DNA of 64,000 bases from Vibrio tapetis subsp. quintayensis (GTDB lineage: Bacteria; Pseudomonadota; Gammaproteobacteria; Enterobacterales; Vibrionaceae): the NCBI RefSeq assembly GCF_030409945.1, contig NZ_JAUFQV010000028.1:248001-312000 (forward strand). The letters run 5' to 3'. Positions 1 through 10,056 of the stretch are shown here, piece after piece (positions within the stretch are counted from its first letter, which is position 1; each line of letters starts with the position of its first letter). The notes beneath the pieces were generated by a model. That model had not been told where the DNA came from. It saw only the letters and a program-made list of their open reading frames with translations, and made no database searches. A program made the translations under genes and the position numbers.

Positions 1-1458
1 ATTAGGGAGTTAGTATCTCGCCTTCAAGCACTTCCTTTATACCAGACCAATCACACATTACATGTAGCAGTTAGTGACCCGAGCCAAATAAGGGTTGAAG
101 AAGAGTTTGGTTTTGCAACCAACCTATCGATAGAGCTAGTTCTGTGTGAAGAAAAACAATTACAAGCCTGCATTAAACGATTATACGGCAGCTCAATTGA
201 CAATGACGACGATGCTAGCCGAGACATTAACGAGCAAGATTTGGCAAATCTCGTAAAGGTCACGGATAACGAACACCAGCAAAGTGAAGATTTAAGCAAA
301 GATGACTCTCCCGTAAGCCGTTTCATCCATCAAGTCCTATTAGATGCGATACGAAAGAGCGCATCAGACATCCACTTTGAACCATACGAAGACAATTATC
401 GCATTCGGATGCGCTGTGATGGCATGTTACTTCAAACAAATTCACCGCCATCACAATTAAATAGGCGCTTAGCGGCTCGCTTGAAAATCCTTGCCAACCT
501 AGATATAGCAGAAAGGCGATTACCTCAAGACGGCCGAATTAAGCTTCATTTGAACTCCAACACAGCAATTGATCTACGCGTCTCGACCTTACCAACCCTA
601 TGGGGAGAAAAGGTTGTCTTGCGGCTCCTCGACAGTAACAAAGCCAAATTAGACATTAACGCTCTTGGTTACAGTGAACAACAAAAACAGATCTATCTCG
701 AAGCTCTGTCTAAGCCGCAAGGCATGATCTTGATGACAGGCCCGACAGGCAGTGGCAAGACTATTTCACTCTATACCGGACTCCGTAAACTCAATAAAAT
801 AGAGCGTAATATCTCGACCGCAGAAGATCCTGTTGAAATCAATTTTCCCGGGATCAACCAAGTTCAGATACAGCCCAAAGTCGGTTTTACTTTTGCTAAA
901 GCCCTACGTGCATTTTTGCGTCAAGACCCTGACGTGGTGATGTTAGGTGAAATTCGAGATCTAGAGACCGCACAAATAGCGATAAAAGCGGCTCAAACCG
1001 GGCATCTAGTCCTTTCGACGCTGCATACTAACTCAGCATCTGAAACTGTCATTCGCTTACAAAACATGGGGATCGAAGCATATAACTTAGCTTCATCACT
1101 AAGCTTGGTCGTAGCACAGCGACTCGCAAGACGCCTATGCCCTAAATGTAAAACCGAGCATCCAATGCCGCAAATGATTCGGCAAGCTTTGAGTGTCGAC
1201 CAAGATAGCCGTATTTATCAAGCAAACAAAGAAGGCTGTAACGATTGCAACGCTGGCTATAGCGGACGTATTGGTATCTACGAAATGCTGCAAATCAATG
1301 ATGATCTAGTCGAGGCGATCACTAAGCAGTTAAGCATACCAGAACTAGAAGCCATCGCAGTTCATCACGGCATGGTGACGCTAAAGCAAGCGGGCATAGA
1401 AAAACTCAAACTGGGGATCACCAGCTACCAAGAACTTCAACGCGTACTATTTTTATAA
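1..1458 (+). CDS. pilB: Type IV pilus assembly ATPase PilB (5' end cut by window)
   Basis: This is the cytoplasmic hexameric ATPase that powers pilus extension. The frame is open from base 1, so about 485 residues are visible and the N-terminus is missing. The visible part starts inside the N-terminal MshEN-like domain. Walker A GPTGSGKT lies near residue 247, followed by an Asp box, a Walker B-like GEIRD and the His box [10 protein letters not shown] four-cysteine zinc motif near the C-terminus (CPKC, then CNDC) is typical of PilB and argues against the retraction ATPases PilT and PilU. A TTG at 241 could be taken for a start, but coding continues upstream of it. pilC follows after 8 bases, so the genes are probably co-transcribed. 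A GspE-type secretion ATPase is the alternative, but the pilC and pilD neighbours favour PilB. Confidence 0.96.
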   Translation: MRELVSRLQALPLYQTNHTLHVAVSDPSQIRVEEEFGFATNLSIELVLCEEKQLQACIKRLYGSSIDNDDDASRDINEQDLANLVKVTDNEHQQSEDLSKDDSPVSRFIHQVLLDAIRKSASDIHFEPYEDNYRIRMRCDGMLLQTNSPPSQLNRRLAARLKILANLDIAERRLPQDGRIKLHLNSNTAIDLRVSTLPTLWGEKVVLRLLDSNKAKLDINALGYSEQQKQIYLEALSKPQGMILMTGPTGSGKTISLYTGLRKLNKIERNISTAEDPVEINFPGINQVQIQPKVGFTFAKALRAFLRQDPDVVMLGEIRDLETAQIAIKAAQTGHLVLSTLHTNSASETVIRLQNMGIEAYNLASSLSLVVAQRLARRLCPKCKTEHPMPQMIRQALSVDQDSRIYQANKEGCNDCNAGYSGRIGIYEMLQINDDLVEAITKQLSIPELEAIAVHHGMVTLKQAGIEKLKLGITSYQELQRVLFL

Positions 1459-1466
1459 GGGCCCCG

Positions 1467-2699
1467 ATGGACTCCACTTCGTTTTATCGCCTAAAATTGC
1501 AAAATTTCCGCTGGCGAGGTCACAACAGCTCAGGTAAAAAAGTATCAGGGCAGATCCTAGCTTACACAGAGTGTGAAGTGAGAGAGCGGCTTTCGACTCA
1601 AAAAATACACATCCAGAAAATCAAACGTCGCAGTGTTTCTTTTTTTGAAAGGATATCTAATAAAGTTACCCCAAAAGACATTTTAGTTTTCAGCCGTCAG
1701 ATGGCAACCATGCTAGATGCTGGCGTTCCCATGATACAAGCGCTAAAAATGTTGATGGATAACCAACATAAAGCAGAAATGAAGTCGATTTTACGCCAGT
1801 TATCCAGCGCGGTTGAAGCAGGCACGCCACTTTCTCGAGCCTTGTCGACCACCTCTGTCCATTTTGATAATTTCTATGTAGATCTTATCGCAACCGGTGA
1901 ACAAACAGGCCATCTATCTCAAATATTTACGCGTCTTGCAACTTATCAAGAAAAGAGTGAATTACTGAAATCAAAAGTCAAAAAAGCCATGATTTACCCA
2001 GCAATGGTAAGTTTTACAGCTCTATTGGTTTCCTATTTAATGCTGACGTTTGTAATACCCGAATTTGAAACCATGTTTTCTGGCTTAGGCGCCAACTTAC
2101 CTTGGTTTACCCAGCAAGTTTTAACTCTTTCTCATGGGGTTCAAGCCCAAGGGGGGAAGCTTTTTTGTTCGCTGGTTGCACTGGCTATTATTGTGCGGGC
2201 TGCAAAAAAACGTTCCTATGCATTTAGATTACTAATCGCCCGCTATGCTCTGGCGCTACCGATTATCGGAGGTGTTCTGACTAAAGCCTCTCTGGCAAAA
2301 TTCAGCCGAACCTTAGCCATCAGCTTTAGCTCGGGCATTCCGGTGTTGTCTGGACTTGAAACCAGTGCCAAAACCGCCAATAATTTATATTTCCAAAAAG
2401 CGATCAGTCAGGTTCTTAAAGATACCGCTGCGGGAATGCCTATTTATCTCGCCATGAGAAGCAGCAACGCCTTTCCTGAGATGATGTTACAAATGGTCAT
2501 GATTGGAGAGGAATCAGGTCGCTTAGACAGCATGCTCAACAAAGTTGCTGATATATACGAAAATAAGGTAGACGATACCGTCGATAACTTAGGTAAACTG
2601 TTAGAACCCATCATAATTTTGGTATTAGGTGGACTAATTGGCGGATTGGTCATCGCAATGTACCTTCCGATCTTTAACTTAATGAGCGTGATAGGATAA
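1467..2699 (+). CDS. pilC: Type IV pilus inner membrane platform protein PilC
   Basis: PilC is the polytopic inner-membrane platform that couples PilB to pilin polymerisation. The protein has 410 residues, the usual length. It shows two T2SS-F repeats, one starting at about residue 75 ([19 protein letters not shown]) and one at about residue 275 ([19 protein letters not shown]). Three hydrophobic segments lie near residues 175-200, 225-245 and 380-405. Each repeat carries the family's E-x-G-x-L element ([15 protein letters not shown]). The gene starts 8 bases after pilB and reads in the same direction, as in the usual pilABCD order. pilA would lie upstream of the window. Confidence 0.96.
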   Translation: MDSTSFYRLKLQNFRWRGHNSSGKKVSGQILAYTECEVRERLSTQKIHIQKIKRRSVSFFERISNKVTPKDILVFSRQMATMLDAGVPMIQALKMLMDNQHKAEMKSILRQLSSAVEAGTPLSRALSTTSVHFDNFYVDLIATGEQTGHLSQIFTRLATYQEKSELLKSKVKKAMIYPAMVSFTALLVSYLMLTFVIPEFETMFSGLGANLPWFTQQVLTLSHGVQAQGGKLFCSLVALAIIVRAAKKRSYAFRLLIARYALALPIIGGVLTKASLAKFSRTLAISFSSGIPVLSGLETSAKTANNLYFQKAISQVLKDTAAGMPIYLAMRSSNAFPEMMLQMVMIGEESGRLDSMLNKVADIYENKVDDTVDNLGKLLEPIIILVLGGLIGGLVIAMYLPIFNLMSVIG

Positions 2700-2780
2700 G
2701 ATACAAAGACAACGCCGCATTACTCCGAGTTATTTGGCTTTGACAGATTCATTATTTTTACTAGTGACGACGAGAGTGTT

Positions 2781-3656
2781 ATGGACGCGTTTTACTACTA
2801 CCCTTGGTTATATCCCGTATTTGCCACAATATTCGGCCTAATGATCGGCAGTTTCCTTAATGTTGTGATCTATCGAACGCCTCTTATGATGGAACGTGAA
2901 TGGAAACAAGAGTTCACCGAGTCTTTTCCTGAACTTTGCCCTGATGCAAAACTCGATAAAACACCTTTAAGCCTAAGTACGCCAAGATCCACCTGTCCTA
3001 AATGCCAACATCAATTAAGTATCGCAGACAACATACCGGTCATTAGCTGGCTTTTTTTGAAAGGAAAATGCCGTTACTGCGAGACTAACATCAGTGCACG
3101 CTACCCAGCAGTAGAAATACTGACGGCCGCATTATCATTAGTTATCGCCCTGAGCTTCCCACTCAGCTTATACAGTGTCGCTCTTTTATTTTTCACCTTT
3201 ACACTCATCGCCGCAACTTTCATCGATCTGGATACCCTCCTGTTACCAGACCAACTCACCTTGCCATTAATGTGGTCAGGTATCGCCCTCGCCCTCGTTG
3301 GTGAGAGCCCGCTCAGTTTACAAGATTCTGTTATCGGAGCGATGGCTGGGTATTTGTGTTTGTGGTCTGTTTATAAAGTATTCAAGCTATTAACGGGCAA
3401 AGATGGCATGGGTTATGGAGACTTTAAGTTACTCGCGGCACTAGGAGCTTGGCTTGGATGGCAAAGCCTACCTATGATCGTGCTGATGTCATCATTGGTG
3501 GGGTTAGTCTTTGGGTTGATTCAACTGCGTTTACAACGAAAAGGCATTGAGCAAGTTTTTCCTTTTGGCCCTTACCTTGCCATTGCCGGTTGGTTAACAC
3601 TGCTATTTGGTAGCGAAATCGCAAATTGGTACTTCACCAATATTCTAGGTATATAA
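2781..3656 (+). CDS. pilD: Prepilin leader peptidase / N-methyltransferase PilD
   Basis: PilD is an inner-membrane aspartyl protease that cleaves type IV prepilins, and normally type II secretion pseudopilins, then methylates the new N-terminus. The 291-residue protein has the two CxxC pairs of the cytoplasmic zinc domain (CPKC near 74, CRYC near 97). The catalytic aspartates sit in [10 protein letters not shown] and GYGDFKLL, and there are seven to eight hydrophobic segments. It lies 81 bases after pilC, with no terminator seen, and is followed closely by coaE. In Vibrio this enzyme (called VcpD in V. cholerae) serves both pili and the type II secretion system; that dual use here is inferred. 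Confidence 0.96.
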   Translation: MDAFYYYPWLYPVFATIFGLMIGSFLNVVIYRTPLMMEREWKQEFTESFPELCPDAKLDKTPLSLSTPRSTCPKCQHQLSIADNIPVISWLFLKGKCRYCETNISARYPAVEILTAALSLVIALSFPLSLYSVALLFFTFTLIAATFIDLDTLLLPDQLTLPLMWSGIALALVGESPLSLQDSVIGAMAGYLCLWSVYKVFKLLTGKDGMGYGDFKLLAALGAWLGWQSLPMIVLMSSLVGLVFGLIQLRLQRKGIEQVFPFGPYLAIAGWLTLLFGSEIANWYFTNILGI

Positions 3657-3667
3657 ACGAGGCAGTT

Positions 3668-4267
3668 ATGGCACTGATTATTGGCTTAACCGGCGGCATT
3701 GCCAGTGGTAAAACAACCGTCGCGGATCTATTTCAACAGCATTTTGACATAGACCTTGTGGATGCTGATATCATAGCCAGACAGGTCGTTGAACCTCAAA
3801 GTGCAGGGCTTGCAGCCATAGAACAACATTTTGGTTCTAGCGTTATTGCAAACGACGGTACACTCAACAGAGCAAAACTCAGAGAGTCCATTTTTTCTTC
3901 TGAACGAGAGAAACAATGGCTTAATAGTTTGCTTCACCCGTTGATCCGTCAGCAGATGCAGCAAGAGATCAAACAAGTACGATCGCCATATGCATTATTG
4001 GTGGTACCCTTATTGATTGAAAAGCAACTACAATCGATGGTCGACCGTATTTTGGTTATCGATGTTAAAACCCAAACACAGATTCAACGTACCATGCAGC
4101 GAGATCATGTCAGTGAGCAACAAGTTAGATCGATCTTAGCTTCACAGATCAGTCGAGAAGAAAGACTTAGCCATGCTGATGATGTTATTGATAATAGTTA
4201 CTCAAATGACGAACTTTTCCCTCAGATCACTAAATTGCACAAGAAATATCTGGCAATGTGCGATTAA
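3668..4267 (+). CDS. coaE: Dephospho-CoA kinase
   Basis: CoaE phosphorylates the 3'-hydroxyl of dephospho-CoA, the last step of coenzyme A synthesis, in the cytosol. The N-terminus begins with the P-loop LTGGIASGKTT and is followed by DADIIARQVVEP, both hallmarks of the family. At 200 residues it has normal length. The frame is open to a TTG at 3626, but the ATG at 3668 is chosen because it has a GAGG ribosome site and puts the P-loop at the N-terminus as in relatives. It starts 11 bases after pilD, in the pilD-coaE-zapD-yacG order common in gammaproteobacteria. Confidence 0.96.
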   Translation: MALIIGLTGGIASGKTTVADLFQQHFDIDLVDADIIARQVVEPQSAGLAAIEQHFGSSVIANDGTLNRAKLRESIFSSEREKQWLNSLLHPLIRQQMQQEIKQVRSPYALLVVPLLIEKQLQSMVDRILVIDVKTQTQIQRTMQRDHVSEQQVRSILASQISREERLSHADDVIDNSYSNDELFPQITKLHKKYLAMCD

Positions 4268-4308
4268 ATTCGGTGAAATAGCAGGTAGAGGACGAGAAAG
4301 GCAACTTC

Positions 4309-5049
4309 ATGACCACGCATAAATTTGAACACCCGCTTAACGAGAAAACACGTATCTACTTGCGAGTGGAGTCACTATTGCGCCAAATGAATCATGCTGC
4401 TCAACATGTAGATGGCTTTCATTACCAATTATTCTTTCGTCCAATGTTTGATATGCTGGATATATTCGAACAAATTCAGCTGAAAACTGAGCTCGCTAAA
4501 GATCTTGAAAAACAAAGACTCAACTATAAAAGCTGGCTAAACGTTGAAGGCGTCGACCAAAACACACTGCTGACCATTTTAGAGCAGATCGATGTCATCC
4601 ACCGGGATCTGATGTCTGCTCAACGATTCGGTCAATCTTTAAAAGAAGACCGTTTTCTAAGTGCCATTCGCCAACGATTTAATCTACCCGGCGGTTCTTG
4701 TTGCTTTGATCTGCCAGCACTACACTTTTGGCTACATCAGCCGGAAAGCAACAGGCTGCGTGATATTGCTCGCTGGCAGAGCAGCTTGAAACCATTGACT
4801 GAAGCCCTACATTTATGGCTAAAGTTATCGCGAGAAACCGGCTACGAAAAACCACAAATTGCACGAGCTGGCTTTTTCCAAAGTGATGCTGAAGAAGCCA
4901 ATATATTACGCTTATCCATCCCATTACAATATGGCACTTATCCAATGATATCGGGCCATAAAAACCGTTTTGCTATCAAGTTTATCTCATTTGAAACTGG
5001 CCAAGCCTACCCAAATGACGTTGAATTTGATCTTGCCATTTGCAGCTAG
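4309..5049 (+). CDS. zapD: Cell division protein ZapD (FtsZ bundling factor)
   Basis: ZapD (formerly YacF) binds the conserved C-terminal tail of FtsZ and bundles its filaments at the Z ring. The protein has 246 residues, the usual length, with family sequence such as [16 protein letters not shown] at the N-terminus. The N-terminal half is mainly helical and a beta-rich part follows. It lies between coaE and yacG, its standard place. Its partner FtsZ is encoded about 5 kb away on the other strand (10057-11295), with the tail sequence ZapD is known to bind. Confidence 0.95.
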   Translation: MTTHKFEHPLNEKTRIYLRVESLLRQMNHAAQHVDGFHYQLFFRPMFDMLDIFEQIQLKTELAKDLEKQRLNYKSWLNVEGVDQNTLLTILEQIDVIHRDLMSAQRFGQSLKEDRFLSAIRQRFNLPGGSCCFDLPALHFWLHQPESNRLRDIARWQSSLKPLTEALHLWLKLSRETGYEKPQIARAGFFQSDAEEANILRLSIPLQYGTYPMISGHKNRFAIKFISFETGQAYPNDVEFDLAICS

Positions 5050-5074
5050 TATCACCCTTATAAATAGAGCCAAC

Positions 5075-5284
5075 ATGACTAAAGTAACCATCGTTAAATG
5101 CCCAACCTGTCAAACCGACGTTGAATGGAATGAGCAAGCAACCTATCGCCCTTTTTGCAGCAAGCAGTGCCAGTTAATCGATTTTGGCGAGTGGGCCGAT
5201 GAAGAAAAGGCCATTCCAGGCGCACCCGATATGTCAGATTCAGATGGCTGGTCAGAAGATGGGTATTTGGATAAAGAACTATAG
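5075..5284 (+). CDS. yacG: DNA gyrase inhibitor YacG (small zinc protein)
   Basis: YacG is a small zinc-ribbon protein that binds GyrB and inhibits DNA gyrase in E. coli. The 69-residue protein has the four-cysteine site C9-x2-C12 and C28-x3-C32, then the conserved [13 protein letters not shown] segment and an acidic tail. The frame is open upstream to 4970, but that part overlaps zapD; the ATG at 5075 places the cysteines as in homologues. The stop codon TAG (5282-5284) runs straight into a heptamer array whose first base is its last G. Confidence 0.94.
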   Translation: MTKVTIVKCPTCQTDVEWNEQATYRPFCSKQCQLIDFGEWADEEKAIPGAPDMSDSDGWSEDGYLDKEL

Positions 5285-5353
5285 GCTACGGGCTACGGGC
5301 TACGGGCTACGGGCTACGGGCTACGGGCTACGGGCTACGGGCTACGGGCTACG
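5284..5353 (+). repeat. Perfect heptamer array, 10 copies of GGCTACG
   Basis: Ten exact, uninterrupted copies of the 7-bp unit GGCTACG fill 70 bp. The first unit uses the last G of the yacG stop codon. Because 7 is not a multiple of 3, the array reads the same in all three frames, as a repeating seven-residue peptide on the + strand without a stop. It lies between the convergent genes yacG and mutT. A perfect short-unit array of this kind is expected to change copy number by strand slippage. See the finding on the related arrays. Confidence 0.97.
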
Positions 5354-5399
5354 CAAGGTGTTTATTTCTAATAATATGCCCAACACAAGCCCTTCTTTT

Positions 5400-5422
5400 C
5401 CTTATGCCTAGCGCCTTATGCC
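5400..5422 (-). repeat. Short heptamer array covering the mutT stop codon
   Basis: Read on the - strand, heptamers GGCATAA, CGCTAGG (out-of-register copy) and GGCATAA follow each other at 5400-5420 with a partial copy at 5421-5422. The TAA in the first unit (5416-5418) is the mutT stop codon. With the larger GGCTACG array 47 bp away, the whole yacG-mutT junction is built from 7-bp repeats. Confidence 0.6.
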
Positions 5423-5823
5423 TTCCCACCATACTCTTCAAGCACTTTATTAAGCACGGGAATATTAGCTTCCGGAAATTCAAAATCCGTAAGCTGATGA
5501 ATATCAACCCATTGGCCTAATTGGCCTTCTTTTCCATATGGCTGATGTTTAAACTCAGTCACTACGAAAAAATCAAACTCTAAGCTTTTGTCCGAATAGT
5601 CGTGCTGTAAGTGCTGAAACAACGCGAGTTGAGTCACTTCAATACCAATTTCTTCAAATAGTTCTCGTACAGCCGCATCTGAGGCATTCTCCCCATCTTC
5701 CACCTTTCCCCCGGGAAACTCCCATAAGCCACCTTTGTGAGCCTTCTCAGGGCGTTTTGTGATGTATACTTGGGTTTTCTCTAAGTTAAATATGACGCCA
5801 GCTGCAATATGGATTCGTTTCAT
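5416..5823 (-). CDS. mutT: 8-oxo-dGTP diphosphatase MutT
   Basis: MutT removes oxidised 8-oxo-dGTP from the nucleotide pool and so prevents A:T to C:G transversions. The 135-residue protein carries a complete Nudix box (G-x5-E-x7-REx2EE-x-G), from GGKVEDGE to RELFEEIGI, at about residues 38-61. The N-terminus starts MKRIHIAAGVI as in relatives. It lies downstream of secA in the same direction, as in E. coli, but a hairpin terminator (5872-5898) separates the two. Expression therefore needs read-through or its own promoter, which I could not identify. The stop codon falls inside a heptamer repeat. Confidence 0.95.
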   Translation of the reverse strand: MKRIHIAAGVIFNLEKTQVYITKRPEKAHKGGLWEFPGGKVEDGENASDAAVRELFEEIGIEVTQLALFQHLQHDYSDKSLEFDFFVVTEFKHQPYGKEGQLGQWVDIHQLTDFEFPEANIPVLNKVLEEYGGKA

Positions 5824-5871
5824 GTTAATTCTCTTGTAGTCAAAAGGATCGGGATCAATGAACTTACAGTC

Positions 5872-5898
5872 AAAAAAAGAGCCGCCTAAGGCGACTCT
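5872..5898 (-). terminator. Intrinsic terminator after secA
   Basis: On the - strand a 9-bp stem (AGAGTCGCC pairing with GGCGGCTCT, one G-U pair) with a 3-nt loop is followed by seven T. It lies 27 bases after the secA stop codon. Confidence 0.9.
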
Positions 5899-5924
5899 GA
5901 TTTCAATGCACAGGCTTTAATCGA

Positions 5925-8648
5925 TTAGATTTTGCCGTGACACTGCTTATATTTCTTACCTGAACCACATGGGCAAGGCTCATTTCGACCTACTTTGCGA
6001 TCTTCACGCTGCATAGGTTGTTGCCCTGCCGGCTCTTCTTCACCATCGGCCAGTTGGTTTTCAGCAGACTGGTGCTGGAATTGTTGACGACGAGCCGCTT
6101 CTTCAGCCTGCGCTCGACGATTTTCTTCCATACGTTCCACTTCTTCTTGTTGTTGTACGCGAACTTTACTCAGAACCGTCACCACATCTAATTTCAATGC
6201 ATCAAGCAGCTCTTCAAACAGTTCAAACGATTCACGCTTGTACTCTTGTTTCGGGTTCTTCTGCGCATAACCACGCAAGTGAATGCCTTGACGAAGATGA
6301 TCCATCGCTGCCAAGTGTTCTTTCCACAGCGTATCCAATGTTTGCAACATCACTGATTTTTCAAAGTTACGTAAAACGTTCTCGCCAACCACTTCTTCTT
6401 TTTGCTTGTAAACTTCAACCGCGGTAGCAAGAATGCGCTCACGCAGTGCTTCTTCATACAACTTGTCGTCTTCGTCCAACCAAGTTTGAATGGTCAAGTC
6501 TAAGTCAAACTCAGCTTTCAGACGCTCTTCAAGTCCTTTAATGTCCCACATGTCTTCAAGAGACTGCGGTGGGATAAACTCGTTCAGTAATGTTTCAAAT
6601 ACGTCTTCACGGTTGTGAGCAATCATGTCGCTGATATCATCAGCACTCATTAGCTCATCGCGTAGTTCGTATACCACTTTACGTTGGTCATTTGCTACGT
6701 CATCAAATTCAAGTAGCTGCTTACGTATATCAAAGTTACGGCCTTCAACTTTACGTTGTGCCTTTTCAATTGAACGAGATAGCATGCGACTTTCAATCGC
6801 TTCGCCCTCATCCATGCCGCTTTGAATAAGCCCTGCCATACGCTCTGAAGTAAAGATACGCAGCAGTGAATCTTCCATCGACAAGTAGAAACGTGAAGAA
6901 CCAGCATCACCTTGACGACCAGAACGACCACGTAGCTGGTTATCAATACGACGAGATTCATGGCGCTCTGTACCAATGATGTGCAAGCCGCCCGCAGCCA
7001 ATACTGCATCGTGGACTTCTTTCCAATCTTCTTTGATTTTAGCAATTTGAGCGTCAGTCGGATTGTCTAGCTTAGCAACTTGGCTCTGCCAGCTACCACC
7101 TAGTACGATATCCGTACCACGACCAGCCATGTTAGTTGCAATAGTAACTGCACTTGGCGTACCCGCTTGTGCAACGATGTCGGCTTCCATTTCGTGGAAC
7201 TTGGCATTCAAAACGTTATGCTTAATTTTTGCCGTTTTGAGTGCATTTGAAAGTAGCTCTGATTTTTCAATCGAAACGGTACCGACCAATGTCGGCTGAC
7301 CTTTCTCAACGCGTAATTTAATGTCTTCAATAATGGCATTAAATTTTTCAGTCTCTGAACGATAAACCACATCAGGCATATCATCACGAACCATAGGTTG
7401 GTTAGTTGGAATAACCACGGTTTCAAGACCGTAAATGGACTGGAATTCAAATGCTTCAGTATCAGCCGTACCTGTCATGCCAGAAAGCTTATCGTAAAGA
7501 CGGAAGTAGTTCTGGAATGTGATAGAGGCCAACGTTTGGTTTTCGTTTTGAATCTTAACGCCTTCTTTTGCTTCCACCGCTTGGTGCAAGCCTTCAGACC
7601 AACGACGTCCTGGCATAGTACGGCCAGTATGCTCATCAACGATAACCACTTCACCTTCAGGTGAAACAATGTAATCCACGTCTCTTTCAAATAACACATG
7701 AGCACGTAATGCCGCATTCACGTGATGGAGTAAGCTAATGTTAGTTGGAGAGTAAAGTGTATCTCCCTCTTCCATCAGTCCATTTTTAACCATTAGCTCT
7801 TCAACAAATTCTTGACCTGTTTCTGTCAGGTGAACTTGCTTAGATTTTTCATCTAATGTGTAGTGGCCGTCACCGCGGTAATCTTCAGTGTCTTCTTCTG
7901 CTTGACGTTCAAGGCTTGGGATCAGCGTATTAATTTGAGTGTATAGCTCAGAGCTGTCTTCCGCAGGGCCCGATATAATCAATGGAGTACGAGCTTCATC
8001 AATTAAGATGGAATCCACTTCATCGACAACAGCAAAGAAACGCTCGCGTTGAACACGGTCTTCACTGCGGAATGCCATGTTGTCACGTAGGTAATCAAAA
8101 CCAAATTCGTTGTTTGTTCCGTAAAGAATATCCGCTAAGTACGCTTGTTTTTTCTCTTGTGGTGGCATGTTTGGCACGTTAATGCCCACGGTCATACCTA
8201 AGAATTCAAATAGCGGGCGGTTCGTTTCGGCATCACGCGTTGCTAGGTAGTCATTCACGGTGACAATGTGAACGCCTTTACCCGTCAGTGCGTTTAGATA
8301 CGCTGGCAGTGTTGCAGTTAGTGTTTTACCTTCACCTGTACGCATTTCTGCGATTTGGCTACTATTGAGTACCATGCCACCGATAAGCTGCACATCAAAG
8401 TGGCGCATACCGTAAACACGCTTAGAAGCTTCGCGAACGGTCGCAAAAGCTTCTGGAAGTAGGCTATCAAGCTCTGCACCGTTTTCTAGGCGCTCACGAA
8501 ATTCAAGCGTCTTAGCTTTTAGCTCATCATCAGATAACGCTTCAAACGTTGGCTCGTAATTATTAATTTCTTTTACTATTTTTCGTAAACGGCGCAACGT
8601 TCTGTCGTTACGGCTGCCAATCACTTTTGTCAGTAGCTTAGTTATCAT
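5925..8648 (-). CDS. secA: Preprotein translocase ATPase SecA
   Basis: SecA is the ATPase motor that drives unfolded proteins through SecYEG. The 907-residue protein has full length. Walker A (MRTGEGKT) lies near residue 102, the [12 protein letters not shown] motif near 208, and helicase motifs such as [10 protein letters not shown] and GRSGRQGD near 510-580. The extreme C-terminus has the zinc motif [14 protein letters not shown] for lipid and SecB binding, after a Q/E-rich linker. It lies downstream of lpxC, but no secM-like arrest peptide gene is present. The ribosome site before the ATG is weak (only AGAGAG, at a distance). Confidence 0.98.
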   Translation of the reverse strand: MITKLLTKVIGSRNDRTLRRLRKIVKEINNYEPTFEALSDDELKAKTLEFRERLENGAELDSLLPEAFATVREASKRVYGMRHFDVQLIGGMVLNSSQIAEMRTGEGKTLTATLPAYLNALTGKGVHIVTVNDYLATRDAETNRPLFEFLGMTVGINVPNMPPQEKKQAYLADILYGTNNEFGFDYLRDNMAFRSEDRVQRERFFAVVDEVDSILIDEARTPLIISGPAEDSSELYTQINTLIPSLERQAEEDTEDYRGDGHYTLDEKSKQVHLTETGQEFVEELMVKNGLMEEGDTLYSPTNISLLHHVNAALRAHVLFERDVDYIVSPEGEVVIVDEHTGRTMPGRRWSEGLHQAVEAKEGVKIQNENQTLASITFQNYFRLYDKLSGMTGTADTEAFEFQSIYGLETVVIPTNQPMVRDDMPDVVYRSETEKFNAIIEDIKLRVEKGQPTLVGTVSIEKSELLSNALKTAKIKHNVLNAKFHEMEADIVAQAGTPSAVTIATNMAGRGTDIVLGGSWQSQVAKLDNPTDAQIAKIKEDWKEVHDAVLAAGGLHIIGTERHESRRIDNQLRGRSGRQGDAGSSRFYLSMEDSLLRIFTSERMAGLIQSGMDEGEAIESRMLSRSIEKAQRKVEGRNFDIRKQLLEFDDVANDQRKVVYELRDELMSADDISDMIAHNREDVFETLLNEFIPPQSLEDMWDIKGLEERLKAEFDLDLTIQTWLDEDDKLYEEALRERILATAVEVYKQKEEVVGENVLRNFEKSVMLQTLDTLWKEHLAAMDHLRQGIHLRGYAQKNPKQEYKRESFELFEELLDALKLDVVTVLSKVRVQQQEEVERMEENRRAQAEEAARRQQFQHQSAENQLADGEEEPAGQQPMQREDRKVGRNEPCPCGSGKKYKQCHGKI

Positions 8649-8986
8649 TGTTTATGAATCTCTCTGTTCAGATCGCGCTCGATCCATCCTAATTGTGTTC
8701 AGTCTCTACCAGTTCAATACAAAGAATACTGAGTTAAATCATATCTAGTCGATATTGTGGCGTAGTGAGCGAATTTCAAGCGTCAATCACATATTTCAAT
8801 TTTGCAAAGTATATTAAGTGATTATCTCGCTAACGACCATGGCTATTACCATTTGTTTGAGTTAAGTACATAAAATTAACGTTTAATCGCTTAGTTCTTC
8901 ATCATAGCTAAAAATAACTCGTCGCCATTGCCACTATTGTTCGCCAGAATGCGCCACATAGCAACGCGACCAACGAATTCAAGGCA
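8649..8986. other. Long gap upstream of secA with no gene found
   Basis: About 340 bp between the lpxC terminator and secA are AT-rich and full of stops in all frames; I find no protein gene. On the - strand there are -10-like hexamers (TATACT and TATGAT) without good -35 partners, and a small hairpin at 8671-8684 (GATCG, 4-nt loop, CGATC) just before the secA start region. It is probably the secA promoter and leader. In E. coli secM occupies this position, and in Pseudomonas aeruginosa a DUF721 (dciA-like) gene does, as I recall; neither is present. Confidence 0.6.
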
Positions 8987-9014
8987 TAAAAAAACCAGAC
9001 CGAAGTCTGGTTTT
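8987..9014 (-). terminator. Intrinsic terminator after lpxC
   Basis: On the - strand the stem AAAACCAGAC / GTCTGGTTTT with a TTCG loop runs into a run of T. It starts 24 bases after the lpxC stop, closing the ftsZ-lpxC end of the dcw region and separating it from secA. Confidence 0.92.
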
Positions 9015-9037
9015 CAAGGGAATCTATTTCATCTTGT

Positions 9038-9955
9038 TTACGCTAAAACCATATTTGGTTCAGCAAACGCAACCGGAGAGCCAGCCTCTTCTTCAAAAGT
9101 AGCCCATTCCCATGCTTCTTGATCAGCAAGTACCGCACGCAACAATTGATTATTCAATGCATGACCAGATTTGTAAGCACGTAATTCGCCAACAATACTA
9201 TGGCCACACATATAAAGGTCACCAATTGCATCTAAGACTTTATGAGTCACAAACTCGTTATCAAATCGCAGGCCTTCTTCGTTCAAAATACGGTATTCAT
9301 CCAATACGATAGCGCAATCAAAACTGCCGCCTAGGCATAAGTTTTGAGACTGGAGGTATTCGATGTCACGCATAAAGCCAAATGTACGGGCGCGAGAAAT
9401 ATCTTTAACGAATGCTTGAGTTGAAAAGTCAAAAAGAAGGTGTTGTTCTTCCGATTCAATAGCCGGATGATCAAACTCAATAGCAAAGTCCATGCGAAAA
9501 CCGTCGTGTGGGACTAATTCAGCCCACTTATCACCATCTTCGATGCGTACTTTTTTCTTGATTCGTACAAATCGTTTTGGTGCATTTAACGTTTCGATAC
9601 CAGCCGATTGTAATAGGTAAACAAACGGGCTTGCACTGCCATCCATAATCGGAATTTCAGGTGCATCGACCTCAATAATGACGTTATCAATACCCATACC
9701 AGCCAGAGCAGCACTTAAGTGCTCAACAGTTGAAATACGGATACCTTGGTCATTAACCAATGCTGTACATAACATCGTATCACGGACAGAAGCCGGGTCT
9801 GACGGAAAGTCGACAGGGGGTTCAATGTCTGTGCGTCGATATATAACACCGGTATTTGCAGGTGCAGGGCGCATCGTAAGCGTGACTTTACGACCAGAGT
9901 GTAATCCCACTCCAGTTGTTTTCACCATCTCTTTAAGAGTACGTTGCCTGATCAT
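9038..9955 (-). CDS. lpxC: UDP-3-O-acyl-N-acetylglucosamine deacetylase LpxC
   Basis: LpxC is the zinc deacetylase that commits UDP-acyl-GlcNAc to lipid A synthesis. It has 305 residues from the second of two adjacent ATG codons. This start is chosen because the AGGCGAGG ribosome site is too close to the first ATG (9958) and because relatives begin MIRQRTLKE. Zinc-ligand regions are visible: [10 protein letters not shown], and [15 protein letters not shown] near residues 238-252, plus the KSGHALNN active-site histidine. The C-terminus ends [11 protein letters not shown]; in E. coli this tail is the site of FtsH-dependent LpxC turnover. ftsZ lies upstream in the same direction, with a promoter between. 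Confidence 0.97.
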   Translation of the reverse strand: MIRQRTLKEMVKTTGVGLHSGRKVTLTMRPAPANTGVIYRRTDIEPPVDFPSDPASVRDTMLCTALVNDQGIRISTVEHLSAALAGMGIDNVIIEVDAPEIPIMDGSASPFVYLLQSAGIETLNAPKRFVRIKKKVRIEDGDKWAELVPHDGFRMDFAIEFDHPAIESEEQHLLFDFSTQAFVKDISRARTFGFMRDIEYLQSQNLCLGGSFDCAIVLDEYRILNEEGLRFDNEFVTHKVLDAIGDLYMCGHSIVGELRAYKSGHALNNQLLRAVLADQEAWEWATFEEEAGSPVAFAEPNMVLA

Positions 9956-10010
9956 CATTACCTCGCCTACTACTAGTATTAAATGTACGGCCTATCTATT
10001 ACGGCCGAAC

Positions 10011-10038
10011 ATCCTAACACGTTTTTGACAAATATCAA
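10011..10038 (-). promoter_or_regulatory. Predicted sigma-70 promoter for lpxC
   Basis: On the - strand TTGATA and TAGGAT are 16 bp apart, in the ftsZ-lpxC gap. The predicted start lies about 50 bp before lpxC. A small GC-rich inverted repeat (TACGGCC...GGCCGTA) lies between it and the ribosome site. Confidence 0.5.
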
Positions 10039-10056
10039 TCGAACTAAGGTCAATTA

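Noticed and set aside
5184..5411. Open frame running from yacG through the GGCTACG array with a seven-residue repeated peptide
   Set aside because: It is out of frame with yacG, has no ribosome site, and its open state is a product of a stop-free heptamer array.
8928..9122. Short open frame on the + strand across the lpxC terminator as a remnant of a lost gene
   Set aside because: It overlaps the lpxC 3' end antisense and shows no recognisable family sequence.
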